Made by a program: the position numbers and the translations under genes
Shown: positions 1 through 5,951 of the stretch, in pieces
Layout of the letters: every line of letters begins with the position of its first letter
Numbering within the stretch: the stretch's first letter is position 1
Source of the DNA: Thermodesulfobacteriota bacterium
GTDB lineage: Bacteria > Desulfobacterota > RBG-13-43-22
Direction: 5' to 3'
Assembly (NCBI GenBank): GCA_025454185.1
Contig: JALOOY010000119.1
Coordinates: 1 to 8,756, forward strand
Length of the DNA: 8,756 bases
Notes under the pieces: model-generated
Database searches by the model: none
What the model was told of the DNA's origin: nothing
The model's input: the letters and a program-made list of their open reading frames with translations, nothing else

Positions 1-1103
1 GCCACGATGGCCGTCTCCTCGGCCCGGGCGGCATGGCGGCCCAGGATGGAGAAGGCCTTGTCGCCAAGGTCGCGGAACCTGATTTCCTTGTCGGCCGGCA
101 GACCGAGGAACTTGTTGGCGTTCTTGCTCAGGACCGGGTTGCTGATCCAGACCCGGGCCAGCGGACCCGCTTCGTGGGGCAGCCCCTTGTAGCGGACGGC
201 CTTGATATAGGAGTAAGCGCCCTTTTTATGCGGGTCGGGAACGGTTTTGCCGACCCGGGGATTCAAGCCGGTGGTGGCGTTGTCAAACCAGGAATACTTG
301 ACGAACTCCCGGATCTCCTTGGGGTCAAAGTCAAAATCCTTGCCCTGGGTATAGGAGCCGGGTTTCAGCAAAAAGGTCTTGTCATCGTCATCCAGGGGGA
401 AGACCCCGTGGGAAATCAGATTCTTGCAGCCGGCGCCTACGCCGAAGAGGTCCTTATAGGCCCCGGCCACCAGATACACGGTGGGGACGTAGGTTTCGTC
501 GATGAATTTTTTGACGACAGCCAACTTTTTTTTGAAGGTCTCTATCTCCTCGGCCGTGGGAGTGGCGGTGCAGCCGCCGACCACAAAGCCGGCCACGTGG
601 GGCATCTTGCCGCCCCAGGTGGCGACCATCTCCTGGGCCAGAGCCCGCATCTTCAGGGCTTCCAGGTACTGGCCTACGGCCACGTCATTCGTGGCCTTGT
701 CCAGGCGGTAGTCGCCCTCATAGCGCGGTATGAAGGGTTCGGTCTCCGGACCTTTCACGTAGTCCAGGGCCGCCAGGTGATAAAAGTGCAGGATATGGCT
801 CTGCAGGTAGTTGGAGGCGAAAACCAGGTTCCGCAGCAGGCGGCCCTGGGTGGTGGGTTTGACCTTGAAGGCGCTGTCCAAACAGCGGATCGAGGCCGTG
901 GCGTGGGCCGTGGGGCAGACGCCGCAGATGCGCTGGGTCAACTGGGAGGCATCCCGCGGGTCCCGGCCATTCAGAAAAATTTCAAATCCCCGAAAGAGGC
1001 CTCCCGAAGACCGGGCGTCTACGACCTTCCCGTTCTTGACCTCCACTTCGATCTTGAGGTGTCCCTCGATGCGGGTAACCGGATCAATCACTAATCGTGC
1101 CAT
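1..1103 (-). CDS. hysA: [NiFe]/[NiFeSe] hydrogenase large subunit, HysA-like (N-terminal 367 codons, runs off the left edge)
   Basis: Catalytic subunit of a periplasmic uptake-type hydrogenase; it carries the Ni-Fe site that splits or makes H2. Read from ATG at 1103, the protein begins MARLVIDPVTRIEGH, the family N-terminal signature, with Glu13 in TRIEGH. The L1 nickel-binding motif RICGVCPTAH follows at residues 58-67 (Cys60, Cys63, His67). Further family blocks are SNYLQSHILHFYHL, GGKMPHVAGFVVGG, YVKYSWF and, near the edge, GRHAARAEET. The stop codon and the C-terminal L2 motif (DPCxxC or DPUxxC) are left of base 1, so Sec versus Cys cannot be decided. It has no signal peptide, as expected for a subunit exported with its Tat-bearing partner. 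An AGGAGG site at 1114-1119 sits 10 bases before the ATG, and only 19 bases separate it from the small-subunit stop. The Hys assignment rests mainly on the small subunit; hydrogenase identity is near certain. Confidence 0.95.
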   Translation of the reverse strand, partial: MARLVIDPVTRIEGHLKIEVEVKNGKVVDARSSGGLFRGFEIFLNGRDPRDASQLTQRICGVCPTAHATASIRCLDSAFKVKPTTQGRLLRNLVFASNYLQSHILHFYHLAALDYVKGPETEPFIPRYEGDYRLDKATNDVAVGQYLEALKMRALAQEMVATWGGKMPHVAGFVVGGCTATPTAEEIETFKKKLAVVKKFIDETYVPTVYLVAGAYKDLFGVGAGCKNLISHGVFPLDDDDKTFLLKPGSYTQGKDFDFDPKEIREFVKYSWFDNATTGLNPRVGKTVPDPHKKGAYSYIKAVRYKGLPHEAGPLARVWISNPVLSKNANKFLGLPADKEIRFRDLGDKAFSILGRHAARAEETAIV

Positions 1104-1122
1104 GGTTCAGCTTCCTCCTTTC

Positions 1123-2037
1123 CTAACCCGTTGTCTGCTCATAGAGCGGAGAAACCCCGTCCGGAAAGGTGGGTTCCACACAGCCGATGCAGATGGCGTT
1201 GTCCACACACCAGCTCACCCCGTTGTTCCAGATCTTCTTGTAACAATCGGCGTTGGTGTCCGGTCCCTTGCAGCCGAGCTTGACCCGGCAGGCGTCTTTT
1301 TCGCCCCAGGTCTTGGCGAATTTTTGTTCCTCGTAATACTTGAGGTAGGGGCAATTGTCATGGATGTTATTGTTGAAAAACAATTTGGGCCTCTTATAGC
1401 CGTCCACTTCGGGAAGTCCTTTGGTCAGGATGTGGGCGATGGTGCCGACCATCCAGGTGGGATGGGGCGGGCAGCCGGGAATGTTGATCAATGGGGTCTT
1501 GATCCCGTTGTCCTTGAAGATCTGCTGGACGGATTTGACGCCCGTCGGGTTGGGTTTGGCTGCGGGGATCCCGCCGAAGGCGGCGCAGGCTCCGACCGCC
1601 AGCACGCCGGCGGCCCGGTGCCCCAGGCGTTTGGTCAATTCCAGCATGGTCACTTCCTTGCCCTTCCGTTCTCCCACGATACAGTAGTGGCCGTTGGCCC
1701 CCGTGGGCACACCCCCCTCCACAACCAGAAAATACTTGCCGTCGTAACTCTTGGCGGCGTCATAGAGTTTGTTCATGGCCATTTCACCGGCGGAGGCCAT
1801 CACCGTGGGATGAAACTTCAGGCTGATGATCTCCAGCAGGACCTTGGCGATATCCGGATCCACCGTGTTCAGCAGGGATACCGAACACCCCGTACAGCCC
1901 GCACCCTGAATCCAGAGCACGGCCGGGTTTCCCGCCTTGGCCTGGGCCAGGGCTTCCAGGACCTGGAGTTTGGAAAAACCCAGGAACGTCGCCGTCCCCC
2001 CGCAAACTTTCAAAAAATCGCGCCTCGTAACCGTCAT
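1123..2037 (-). CDS. hysB: Tat-exported [NiFe]/[NiFeSe] hydrogenase small subunit, HysB-like
   Basis: Electron-transfer subunit passing electrons between the Ni-Fe site and periplasmic cytochrome c. The 304-residue protein starts with a twin-arginine motif, TRRDFLK (residues 4-10), followed by a modest hydrophobic stretch and an AxA-type site near 31-35. Proximal cluster ligands are Cys48 and Cys51 (GAGCTGC), Cys151 and Cys189 (IPGCPPHP). Distal cluster ligands are His226 and Cys229 (IHDNCPY), Cys250 and Cys256. Medial cluster ligands are Cys265, Cys283 and Cys286 (CIGC), plus Cys277 in SWCVDN, where standard [NiFe] enzymes have Pro. That predicts a medial [4Fe-4S] rather than [3Fe-4S] cluster, as in [NiFeSe] enzymes. 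There is no C-terminal membrane anchor, so the enzyme should be soluble and periplasmic. AGGAGG lies 7 bases before the ATG. It is the first gene of the hydrogenase operon, behind a 377-base gap. Group 1 hydrogenase is certain; the Hys subgroup is likely. Confidence 0.96.
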   Translation of the reverse strand: MTVTRRDFLKVCGGTATFLGFSKLQVLEALAQAKAGNPAVLWIQGAGCTGCSVSLLNTVDPDIAKVLLEIISLKFHPTVMASAGEMAMNKLYDAAKSYDGKYFLVVEGGVPTGANGHYCIVGERKGKEVTMLELTKRLGHRAAGVLAVGACAAFGGIPAAKPNPTGVKSVQQIFKDNGIKTPLINIPGCPPHPTWMVGTIAHILTKGLPEVDGYKRPKLFFNNNIHDNCPYLKYYEEQKFAKTWGEKDACRVKLGCKGPDTNADCYKKIWNNGVSWCVDNAICIGCVEPTFPDGVSPLYEQTTG

Positions 2038-2043
2038 TCGGTT

Positions 2044-2050
2044 CCCTCCT
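2044..2050 (-). promoter_or_regulatory. Strong Shine-Dalgarno site of the hydrogenase small subunit
   Basis: On the minus strand this reads AGGAGGG, ending 6 bases before the ATG at 2037. It is the best ribosome-binding site in the window and fixes the small-subunit start, consistent with a highly expressed enzyme. Confidence 0.85.
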
Positions 2051-2070
2051 ACCTCGGGTAATTTGTAGGT

Positions 2071-2076
2071 TTTATA
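2071..2076 (-). promoter_or_regulatory. Candidate -10 box close to the hydrogenase gene
   Basis: The minus strand reads TATAAA about 34 bases before the hydrogenase ATG. A weak TTGTGT lies 18 bases further upstream (2095-2100) and matches the -35 consensus in only three of six positions. The surroundings are AT-rich, so chance occurrence is easy. I saw no convincing sigma-54 -24/-12 pair in the gap. Confidence 0.25.
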
Positions 2077-2215
2077 AAATCAATACAGAAACTTACACAA
2101 GATGCCGCGTATTGGCCTGAAAAATTTGGCCCTCCTTTCTCCGGGATTTCGGTTCGCCTGGTTAAATTGTGATTTGTGGGAAAGTTCTATAAATAAACAC
2201 GTTCTTATAGCGCAC

Positions 2216-2232
2216 TCCCCTGGGGAATTATA
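2216..2232 (-). promoter_or_regulatory. TATAAT box abutting an 11-base palindrome: candidate hydrogenase promoter and operator
   Basis: On the minus strand a perfect TATAAT (2232-2227) is followed without a gap by TCCCCAGGGGA (2226-2216), a perfect palindrome around one central base. If TATAAT is a -10 element, transcription would start inside the palindrome, the usual place for an operator, and the hydrogenase transcript would have a leader of about 180 bases. The position 17 bases upstream (2250-2255) reads CCTAAA, so there is no -35 match, and there is no extended -10 TGn. A promoter here would need an activator or another sigma factor. Confidence 0.35.
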
Positions 2233-2300
2233 GTCGGCAAATTCTTTTTTTTAGGTAGGGAAAAATAAAAAGATGGCAGAGAGAAGATTACCGGATTGGT

Positions 2301-2388
2301 TTAAAAGAAATAACCATTCAGCCCCTTGAAATCACGGCCATGTTTGTAGGAAAGCAAGTTGGTCTCGTTTCAAGGGGCTAAATGGGTA
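2301..2388 (-). terminator. Probable terminator of the kinase/regulator operon: long inverted repeat followed by a T-rich tract
   Basis: The arms AGCCCCTTGAAA (2320-2331) and TTTCAAGGGGCT (2368-2379) are perfect 12-base complements. After one mismatch pair, five more pairs extend the stem (2314-2318 with 2381-2385). Transcribed leftward from the response-regulator stop at 2415, the stem is followed by TTATTTCTTTT (minus strand, about 2312-2302), which fits an intrinsic terminator. The 36-base loop (2332-2367) is far larger than normal, so a regulatory RNA structure, a small repeat element or a protein site are alternatives. Confidence 0.5.
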
Positions 2389-2414
2389 CTAAATGATAAT
2401 AATCCGGATTGCCG

Positions 2415-3044
2415 CTAAACCAGACTGTTCTGCAGGGCGTAGCGGATCAACTCGGCGTTGTTTTTCATTTTCATCTTGTCCATGATGCGGGACCGGTAGG
2501 TACTGATGGTCTTGATGCTCAGGGAGAGCTCTTCGGAGATCTCCTTGAGACGTTTGCCGGAGGCAATCATGAACATGACCTGGTATTCCCGATCGGAGAG
2601 GTTTTCGTGCAGGGGTTTCTCAGCGTTGATCTCCAAATCGGAAGCCAGTTTTTCAGCCAGGTAATTGCTTACGTACTTGCGCCCCCGGGCCACCTTGCGG
2701 ATGGCCGCCACCAGTTCCTCGGGTACGCTTTCCTTGGTGAGATAGCCGGCGGCACCCAGTTTCAGGACCCGTACGGCGTACTGGTCCTCCGGGTAAATGC
2801 TGAGCACCAGGACCGGGAGTTTCGGCTTCTTGGTCTTCAATTCTTTAAGTATATCCAAGCCGTTCCGCCCGGGCATGGAAATATCGAGCAAGACGATATC
2901 GTAATCTTTTTTGGCAATCTTGCTCAAAACGTCCTTGCCGCTTCCGGCCTCGTCGGCGACCGTCATATCGGGGTATTCGGAAAGAATTTGCTTGAGACCC
3001 TGGCGGACGATGGGATGATCGTCGGCGACTAAAATTTTAATCAT
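2415..3044 (-). CDS. NarL/FixJ-family two-component response regulator
   Basis: Cytoplasmic DNA-binding transcription regulator of 209 residues. The receiver domain (about 1-120) has the acidic pair Asp8-Asp9, phospho-acceptor Asp54 in VLLDISMPG, Ser82 at the switch position and Lys104 in YLTKES. A linker leads to a LuxR-type helix-turn-helix (about 147-206) that opens with LSDREYQVMFMIASGK and carries the recognition-helix segment SIKTISTYRSRIMDKM. The start is firm: the ATG at 3044 has GGAG 7 bases upstream, and the first eight bases of the gene overlap the end of the histidine-kinase gene, so the two are translationally coupled and are a cognate pair. It is the last gene before the inverted repeat. 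Targets are unknown; the hydrogenase operon next downstream is a candidate by position only. Confidence 0.95.
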   Translation of the reverse strand: MIKILVADDHPIVRQGLKQILSEYPDMTVADEAGSGKDVLSKIAKKDYDIVLLDISMPGRNGLDILKELKTKKPKLPVLVLSIYPEDQYAVRVLKLGAAGYLTKESVPEELVAAIRKVARGRKYVSNYLAEKLASDLEINAEKPLHENLSDREYQVMFMIASGKRLKEISEELSLSIKTISTYRSRIMDKMKMKNNAELIRYALQNSLV

Positions 3045-4896
3045 GGCGCTGCTCCTTTTTACTCAGGGGTATTTTTATGGCTACTTCCGTTCCTTTGCCG
3101 GCCAGACCGCGGATTTTGATTTGTCCGCCCCTGGCGTCTACCCGCTCCCGCATACCCAGTAGGCCGAAGGACCGGGGACTGTTGATCTGGGCCTCGGTGA
3201 TGCCCAGTCCGTTATCCCGGATGGTAAATTTTACCAGATTGGCGTTCTTTTTCAATGTAATTATCACCCGGCTGGCCCGGGCATGGAGAAAGATGTTGTT
3301 CATGGCTTCCTGGAACAGCCTAAAAATCAAGGTGGCGTTTTCCTGGGATAGGTTCAGGTTCCGGGGAGAGACGTTCCATAGAATTTCCAAACCGGTGCGT
3401 TCCCGGAAACTGTTAATCTGCCACTCCAGGGCGTCGATCAGACCCAGGTTGTCCAACAAAGCCGGTCGCAGCTCCTCGCAGAGGTTTTGGACCGTATGAA
3501 TGGTGTTGTCCAGGATCTGGGACATGGAGCCGACCTTTTCGCTCAGCAGGGAGGGCGGATCGAAAAAATGACGGTTGAGCCAGTAAAGGTCCATCTTGAA
3601 GGCCGTGAGCTGCTGGCCCAGTTCATCGTGAATGCGCCGGGAAATGCGCTTCTTCTCCTCCTCCAGCAAGGTATGGAGGTGTTCCGAGAGGTTGCGCAAT
3701 TCCCTGCGGGACTGGCGCAGTTCAATTTCTTGCCGTTTGCGCTGGGTTATATCCCTGATGATGCCCATGAAAATTGGCCGGCCTTCGGAATCATTCTGGA
3801 GTGTGGCCGTCAGCGTTCCGGCAAACGAGCTTCCGTCGGTTTTGCGGTAGGCAATCTCGTAGTTGCTGACAAAGCCTTTCCGTTTCATGGTCCGGATATA
3901 GGTCTGCCGGTCCTGGGGATTTACATAAAAGTCCGGTACAGACAATTTTTTCAGGCTCGCCCTCTGAGGGATGCCGAAAAGCCGCCGGCAGGCCTGGTTG
4001 AGGGCCAGGATCCGCCCCTCCTCGGTAGTGATGACCACGCCGTCCTCCGTGGCTTCGAAAAGGGTCCGATAGCGCTCTTCCGTCTTGGCCAGATTCTCCT
4101 CGGCTTTTTTCCGGCGGCTGATGTCGATCACCATGCCTTGAAAATACAGCAGTTTTCCCCGTTCATCTTTGACGGGATAGGCCTGGTCGTATACCCAGAC
4201 GGTTTCCCCTTTCCGGTTGGTTAAACAATATTCCTGGATGAAGGGCGTCGCGGTTTTGGCCGCCCCCTTAATGCCTTTATACAGTCGGTGGCGGTCCTTT
4301 GCCTGAAGACGCTCCAGCCAAATTTTCCAGTCGGCCAGCCATTCTTCCGGGGAGAAGCCCAACAGGTCTTGGATCCGGGGACTCACATACAGGAGTTCCC
4401 CCGGATTTTTCGCGGAGCCGATGTAAACCACCCCGGGAATATTTTCCACGAGACTGCGATACTTGCGCTCCGATTCCTCCAGATTCGTTTCCAGGAATTT
4501 CCGGGCGGTATTGTCCCGGGCCACGCCCAGGACAGCGGTGATTTTTCCCCGGGAGTCACGGAGCGGCACCAGGCGGACCCCCAGCCATAAGGCCTGGCCG
4601 GGGAAGTGAAATAAGTCTTCATGATAATGGGAGACGCCGGAATGAAAGACCCGTTTCAGGTTACGGCGCTGAATCGCCAGGTCTTCCGGGGGAAATAACT
4701 CTTTTAGATGTTTGCCGACAAGATAGTGGGGTTTTTTGTTCAGAAGACCGGCGGTAAAAGGGTTCGTATAGGTGAGGCGGAGGTTCTGGTCGATAATAAA
4801 AAAGATCTCGGGAGCGGTTTCGGCCCAGGCCTGAAAAAAGGCACCCGGGTCGCCCAGGGAATCTCGGACACCGGCTTCGCAATTTTTCTTCTTCAC
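3037..4896 (-). CDS. Soluble triple-PAS sensor histidine kinase (NarL-partner type, HisKA_3)
   Basis: Sensor kinase of 619 residues that should phosphorylate the overlapping response regulator. There are three tandem PAS domains (about 22-137, 145-263 and 271-388; the ends read VARDNTARK, VIDISRRKK and IIRDITQRK). A helical linker follows, then a HisKA_3 dimerisation domain with phospho-acceptor His423 in RRIHDELGQ, and a HATPase_c domain with N-box QEAMNNIFLHA (529-539), G1 DNGLG (561-565) and G2 GLLGMRER (578-585). There is no membrane segment or signal peptide, so it senses a cytoplasmic signal; I cannot name a PAS ligand and see no clear haem- or flavin-binding signature. Translation starts at a GTG with no good Shine-Dalgarno site, 24 bases after the amidohydrolase stop, so coupling is likely. 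No in-frame ATG lies nearby, and the PAS-1 boundary fits this start. Confidence 0.94.
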   Translation of the reverse strand: MKKKNCEAGVRDSLGDPGAFFQAWAETAPEIFFIIDQNLRLTYTNPFTAGLLNKKPHYLVGKHLKELFPPEDLAIQRRNLKRVFHSGVSHYHEDLFHFPGQALWLGVRLVPLRDSRGKITAVLGVARDNTARKFLETNLEESERKYRSLVENIPGVVYIGSAKNPGELLYVSPRIQDLLGFSPEEWLADWKIWLERLQAKDRHRLYKGIKGAAKTATPFIQEYCLTNRKGETVWVYDQAYPVKDERGKLLYFQGMVIDISRRKKAEENLAKTEERYRTLFEATEDGVVITTEEGRILALNQACRRLFGIPQRASLKKLSVPDFYVNPQDRQTYIRTMKRKGFVSNYEIAYRKTDGSSFAGTLTATLQNDSEGRPIFMGIIRDITQRKRQEIELRQSRRELRNLSEHLHTLLEEEKKRISRRIHDELGQQLTAFKMDLYWLNRHFFDPPSLLSEKVGSMSQILDNTIHTVQNLCEELRPALLDNLGLIDALEWQINSFRERTGLEILWNVSPRNLNLSQENATLIFRLFQEAMNNIFLHARASRVIITLKKNANLVKFTIRDNGLGITEAQINSPRSFGLLGMRERVDARGGQIKIRGLAGKGTEVAIKIPLSKKEQRHD

Positions 4897-4920
4897 CTTA
4901 TTTGTGGGCGCCGCGCCATT

Positions 4921-5793
4921 CTAAGACGAGGGCCAGTGCAATAGGCCCTGGGCGTTGCCGCCCAGAATGGCGCGGCGGTCGGTTTCCCCGACCCGGGCTT
5001 CCTCCAGTTCCTTTACATAGCGGTCCAGCGTCAGCAGCGGGTAGTCACTCCCGTAGAGGATTTTTTCAACGCCGAAAATTTCCAGGGCGTAACGGTAAAT
5101 TTCAGGCCGGTACAGAAAGGGTGAGGCCGCCGTATCCACGTAGACGTTGCCTAAGGCCTCCCGCACCTCCCGCTTCAGGAGCGCGTACCACCACAGCCCG
5201 CCCCCCCAGTGGGCCAGGATAAAACGCGTCTCCGGAAAAGACCGGATGAGCCCATAGAGATCCCAGGCGGGCAGGCGTTCTTTGCCCGGGTAGAGATGCC
5301 CCACCGGTTCGTTGGTATGCAGCAGCAGGGGGACGCCCCGGTCACCGGCCAGCTCGGCCAGCGGGCCGAAGCACTCCAGCCAGTTCTTTCCGGACGGGGC
5401 GGCATACAGGGCCAGTTCTCCTATCCCCTGCATCCCCGCTTCCAGGCAGCGTTCGGCTTCAGTCCGGGCCTGCGGCAGTTCGGGATTGACGCAGGCAAAA
5501 CCCCGGAGACGATCGGGGTAGCGGGCCAGGGCTTCCAGGACGTAATCATTCCCGCGGCGGATCCATTCGGGCCGCTTCCAGGGAAAGCCGAAGGTCACGG
5601 CGCCCTGGATCCCCGAGCGGTCCAGGGCGGCGATCAGGTCCTCGGCGGTGGCCAGGGGAGACTTCCGGGAGTTTTCGTAAAGGAGGCGGAAGGCCGGTTC
5701 GCCGGGAAAAAATTTTTCCCTTTCCGCCACCACCTCCGGGGGAAAGATATGGGTGTGGAAATCGATGATCAGCGGCCGGGCCGGGGCGGCCAT
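4921..5793 (-). CDS. Metal-dependent amidohydrolase-family protein (COG2159, ACMSD-like TIM barrel)
   Basis: Predicted cytoplasmic hydrolase or decarboxylase of 290 residues. Metal-site motifs are in family order: HTH at residues 13-15 (DFHTHIFPPE), His159 (LLLHTNEP), His195 (FILAHWGGG) and Asp250 (ILYGSDYPL). The C-terminus ILGGNAQGLL is the usual family ending, so the protein is complete. Members of COG2159 act as decarboxylases or hydrolases on very different small substrates, and nothing here identifies the substrate. The ATG at 5793 shares a base with the TAA that ends the RNase C-terminal remnant (TAATG), so this gene was probably coupled to the full-length RNase gene. A GAAGGA site lies about 10 bases upstream. 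The histidine kinase follows after 24 bases in the same frame, separated only by the TAG stop. Confidence 0.9.
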   Translation of the reverse strand: MAAPARPLIIDFHTHIFPPEVVAEREKFFPGEPAFRLLYENSRKSPLATAEDLIAALDRSGIQGAVTFGFPWKRPEWIRRGNDYVLEALARYPDRLRGFACVNPELPQARTEAERCLEAGMQGIGELALYAAPSGKNWLECFGPLAELAGDRGVPLLLHTNEPVGHLYPGKERLPAWDLYGLIRSFPETRFILAHWGGGLWWYALLKREVREALGNVYVDTAASPFLYRPEIYRYALEIFGVEKILYGSDYPLLTLDRYVKELEEARVGETDRRAILGGNAQGLLHWPSS

Positions 5794-5951
5794 TACTCCG
5801 GCGTTCCTTCCGCCGGCTGATGATTGGTTCTGGCGGGCGCCGGTTCTGCGGTTTCCTTTTTGATGAAATCCAGACGGCCGTCCTCGGGCAGGATGTCGGG
5901 ACGACCTTCCAGGTGAATGCCCACTTCGTGGCGGGTTTCCAGACGCAGCAG
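5793..5951 (-). pseudogene. In-frame C-terminal remnant of the RNase E/G gene behind its stop codon
   Basis: Immediately after the RNase TAA the same frame stays open for 52 codons. It begins LLRLETRHEVGIHLEG, continues through LPEDGRLDFIKKE into a Pro/Ala-rich tail, and ends at a TAA (5793-5795) overlapping the ATG of the amidohydrolase. This matches the usual end of bacterial RNase G proteins (a ...ELLxLExRxxVxIxIEGD...LPPGxGxLDF-like segment, from general knowledge of the family). It has no start codon of its own, so I read it as coding sequence cut off by the stop rather than as a gene. Confidence 0.7.

Larger units (their letters stand above)
2038..2414. other. AT-rich intergenic region between response regulator and hydrogenase operon
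   Basis: This is the only stretch over 300 bases without a gene. It holds, from right to left, the inverted repeat with T-rich tract (2301-2388), an A/T-rich stretch with an eight-T run (2245-2252), the TATAAT box plus palindrome (2216-2232), a direct repeat GTTCTATA / GTTCTTATA (2184-2191, 2201-2209), a TATAAA box (2071-2076) and the hydrogenase ribosome-binding site. I see no credible small ORF, tRNA or transposon remnant in it. Confidence 0.8.

Noticed and set aside
33..1094. Long plus-strand open frame opposite the hydrogenase large subunit
   Set aside because: It is exactly antisense to strong hydrogenase coding sequence and its product has no recognisable motif; it is a GC-rich codon shadow.
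811..2061. 416-codon plus-strand open frame across both hydrogenase genes
   Set aside because: It crosses the junction of two well-supported minus-strand genes and their ribosome-binding site, and its low-complexity product matches no family.
2184..2209. Direct repeat GTTCTATA / GTTCTTATA upstream of the hydrogenase as an activator site
   Set aside because: The units are AT-rich and imperfect, so chance is a sufficient explanation; noted only in the intergenic description.
2320..2379. Possible CRISPR repeat, because of the GTTTCAAGGGG-like arm
   Set aside because: There are only two copies, they are inverted rather than direct, and there are no spacers or cas genes.
2409..3032. 207-codon plus-strand open frame opposite the response regulator
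   Set aside because: It mirrors a textbook NarL-type regulator on the minus strand and has no motif or ribosome-binding site of its own.
4893..4919. Eight-codon minicistron (ATG at 4919, TGA overlapping the kinase GTG) as a possible leader peptide
   Set aside because: It has no Shine-Dalgarno site and no attenuator-like codon run; too short to support from one sequence.
4894..4923. Amidohydrolase and histidine kinase lie in the same frame separated only by one TAG and eight sense codons, suggesting a fusion by amber readthrough
   Set aside because: The amidohydrolase ends at its normal family C-terminus and the kinase begins properly before its first PAS domain; the shared frame is a one-in-three coincidence.
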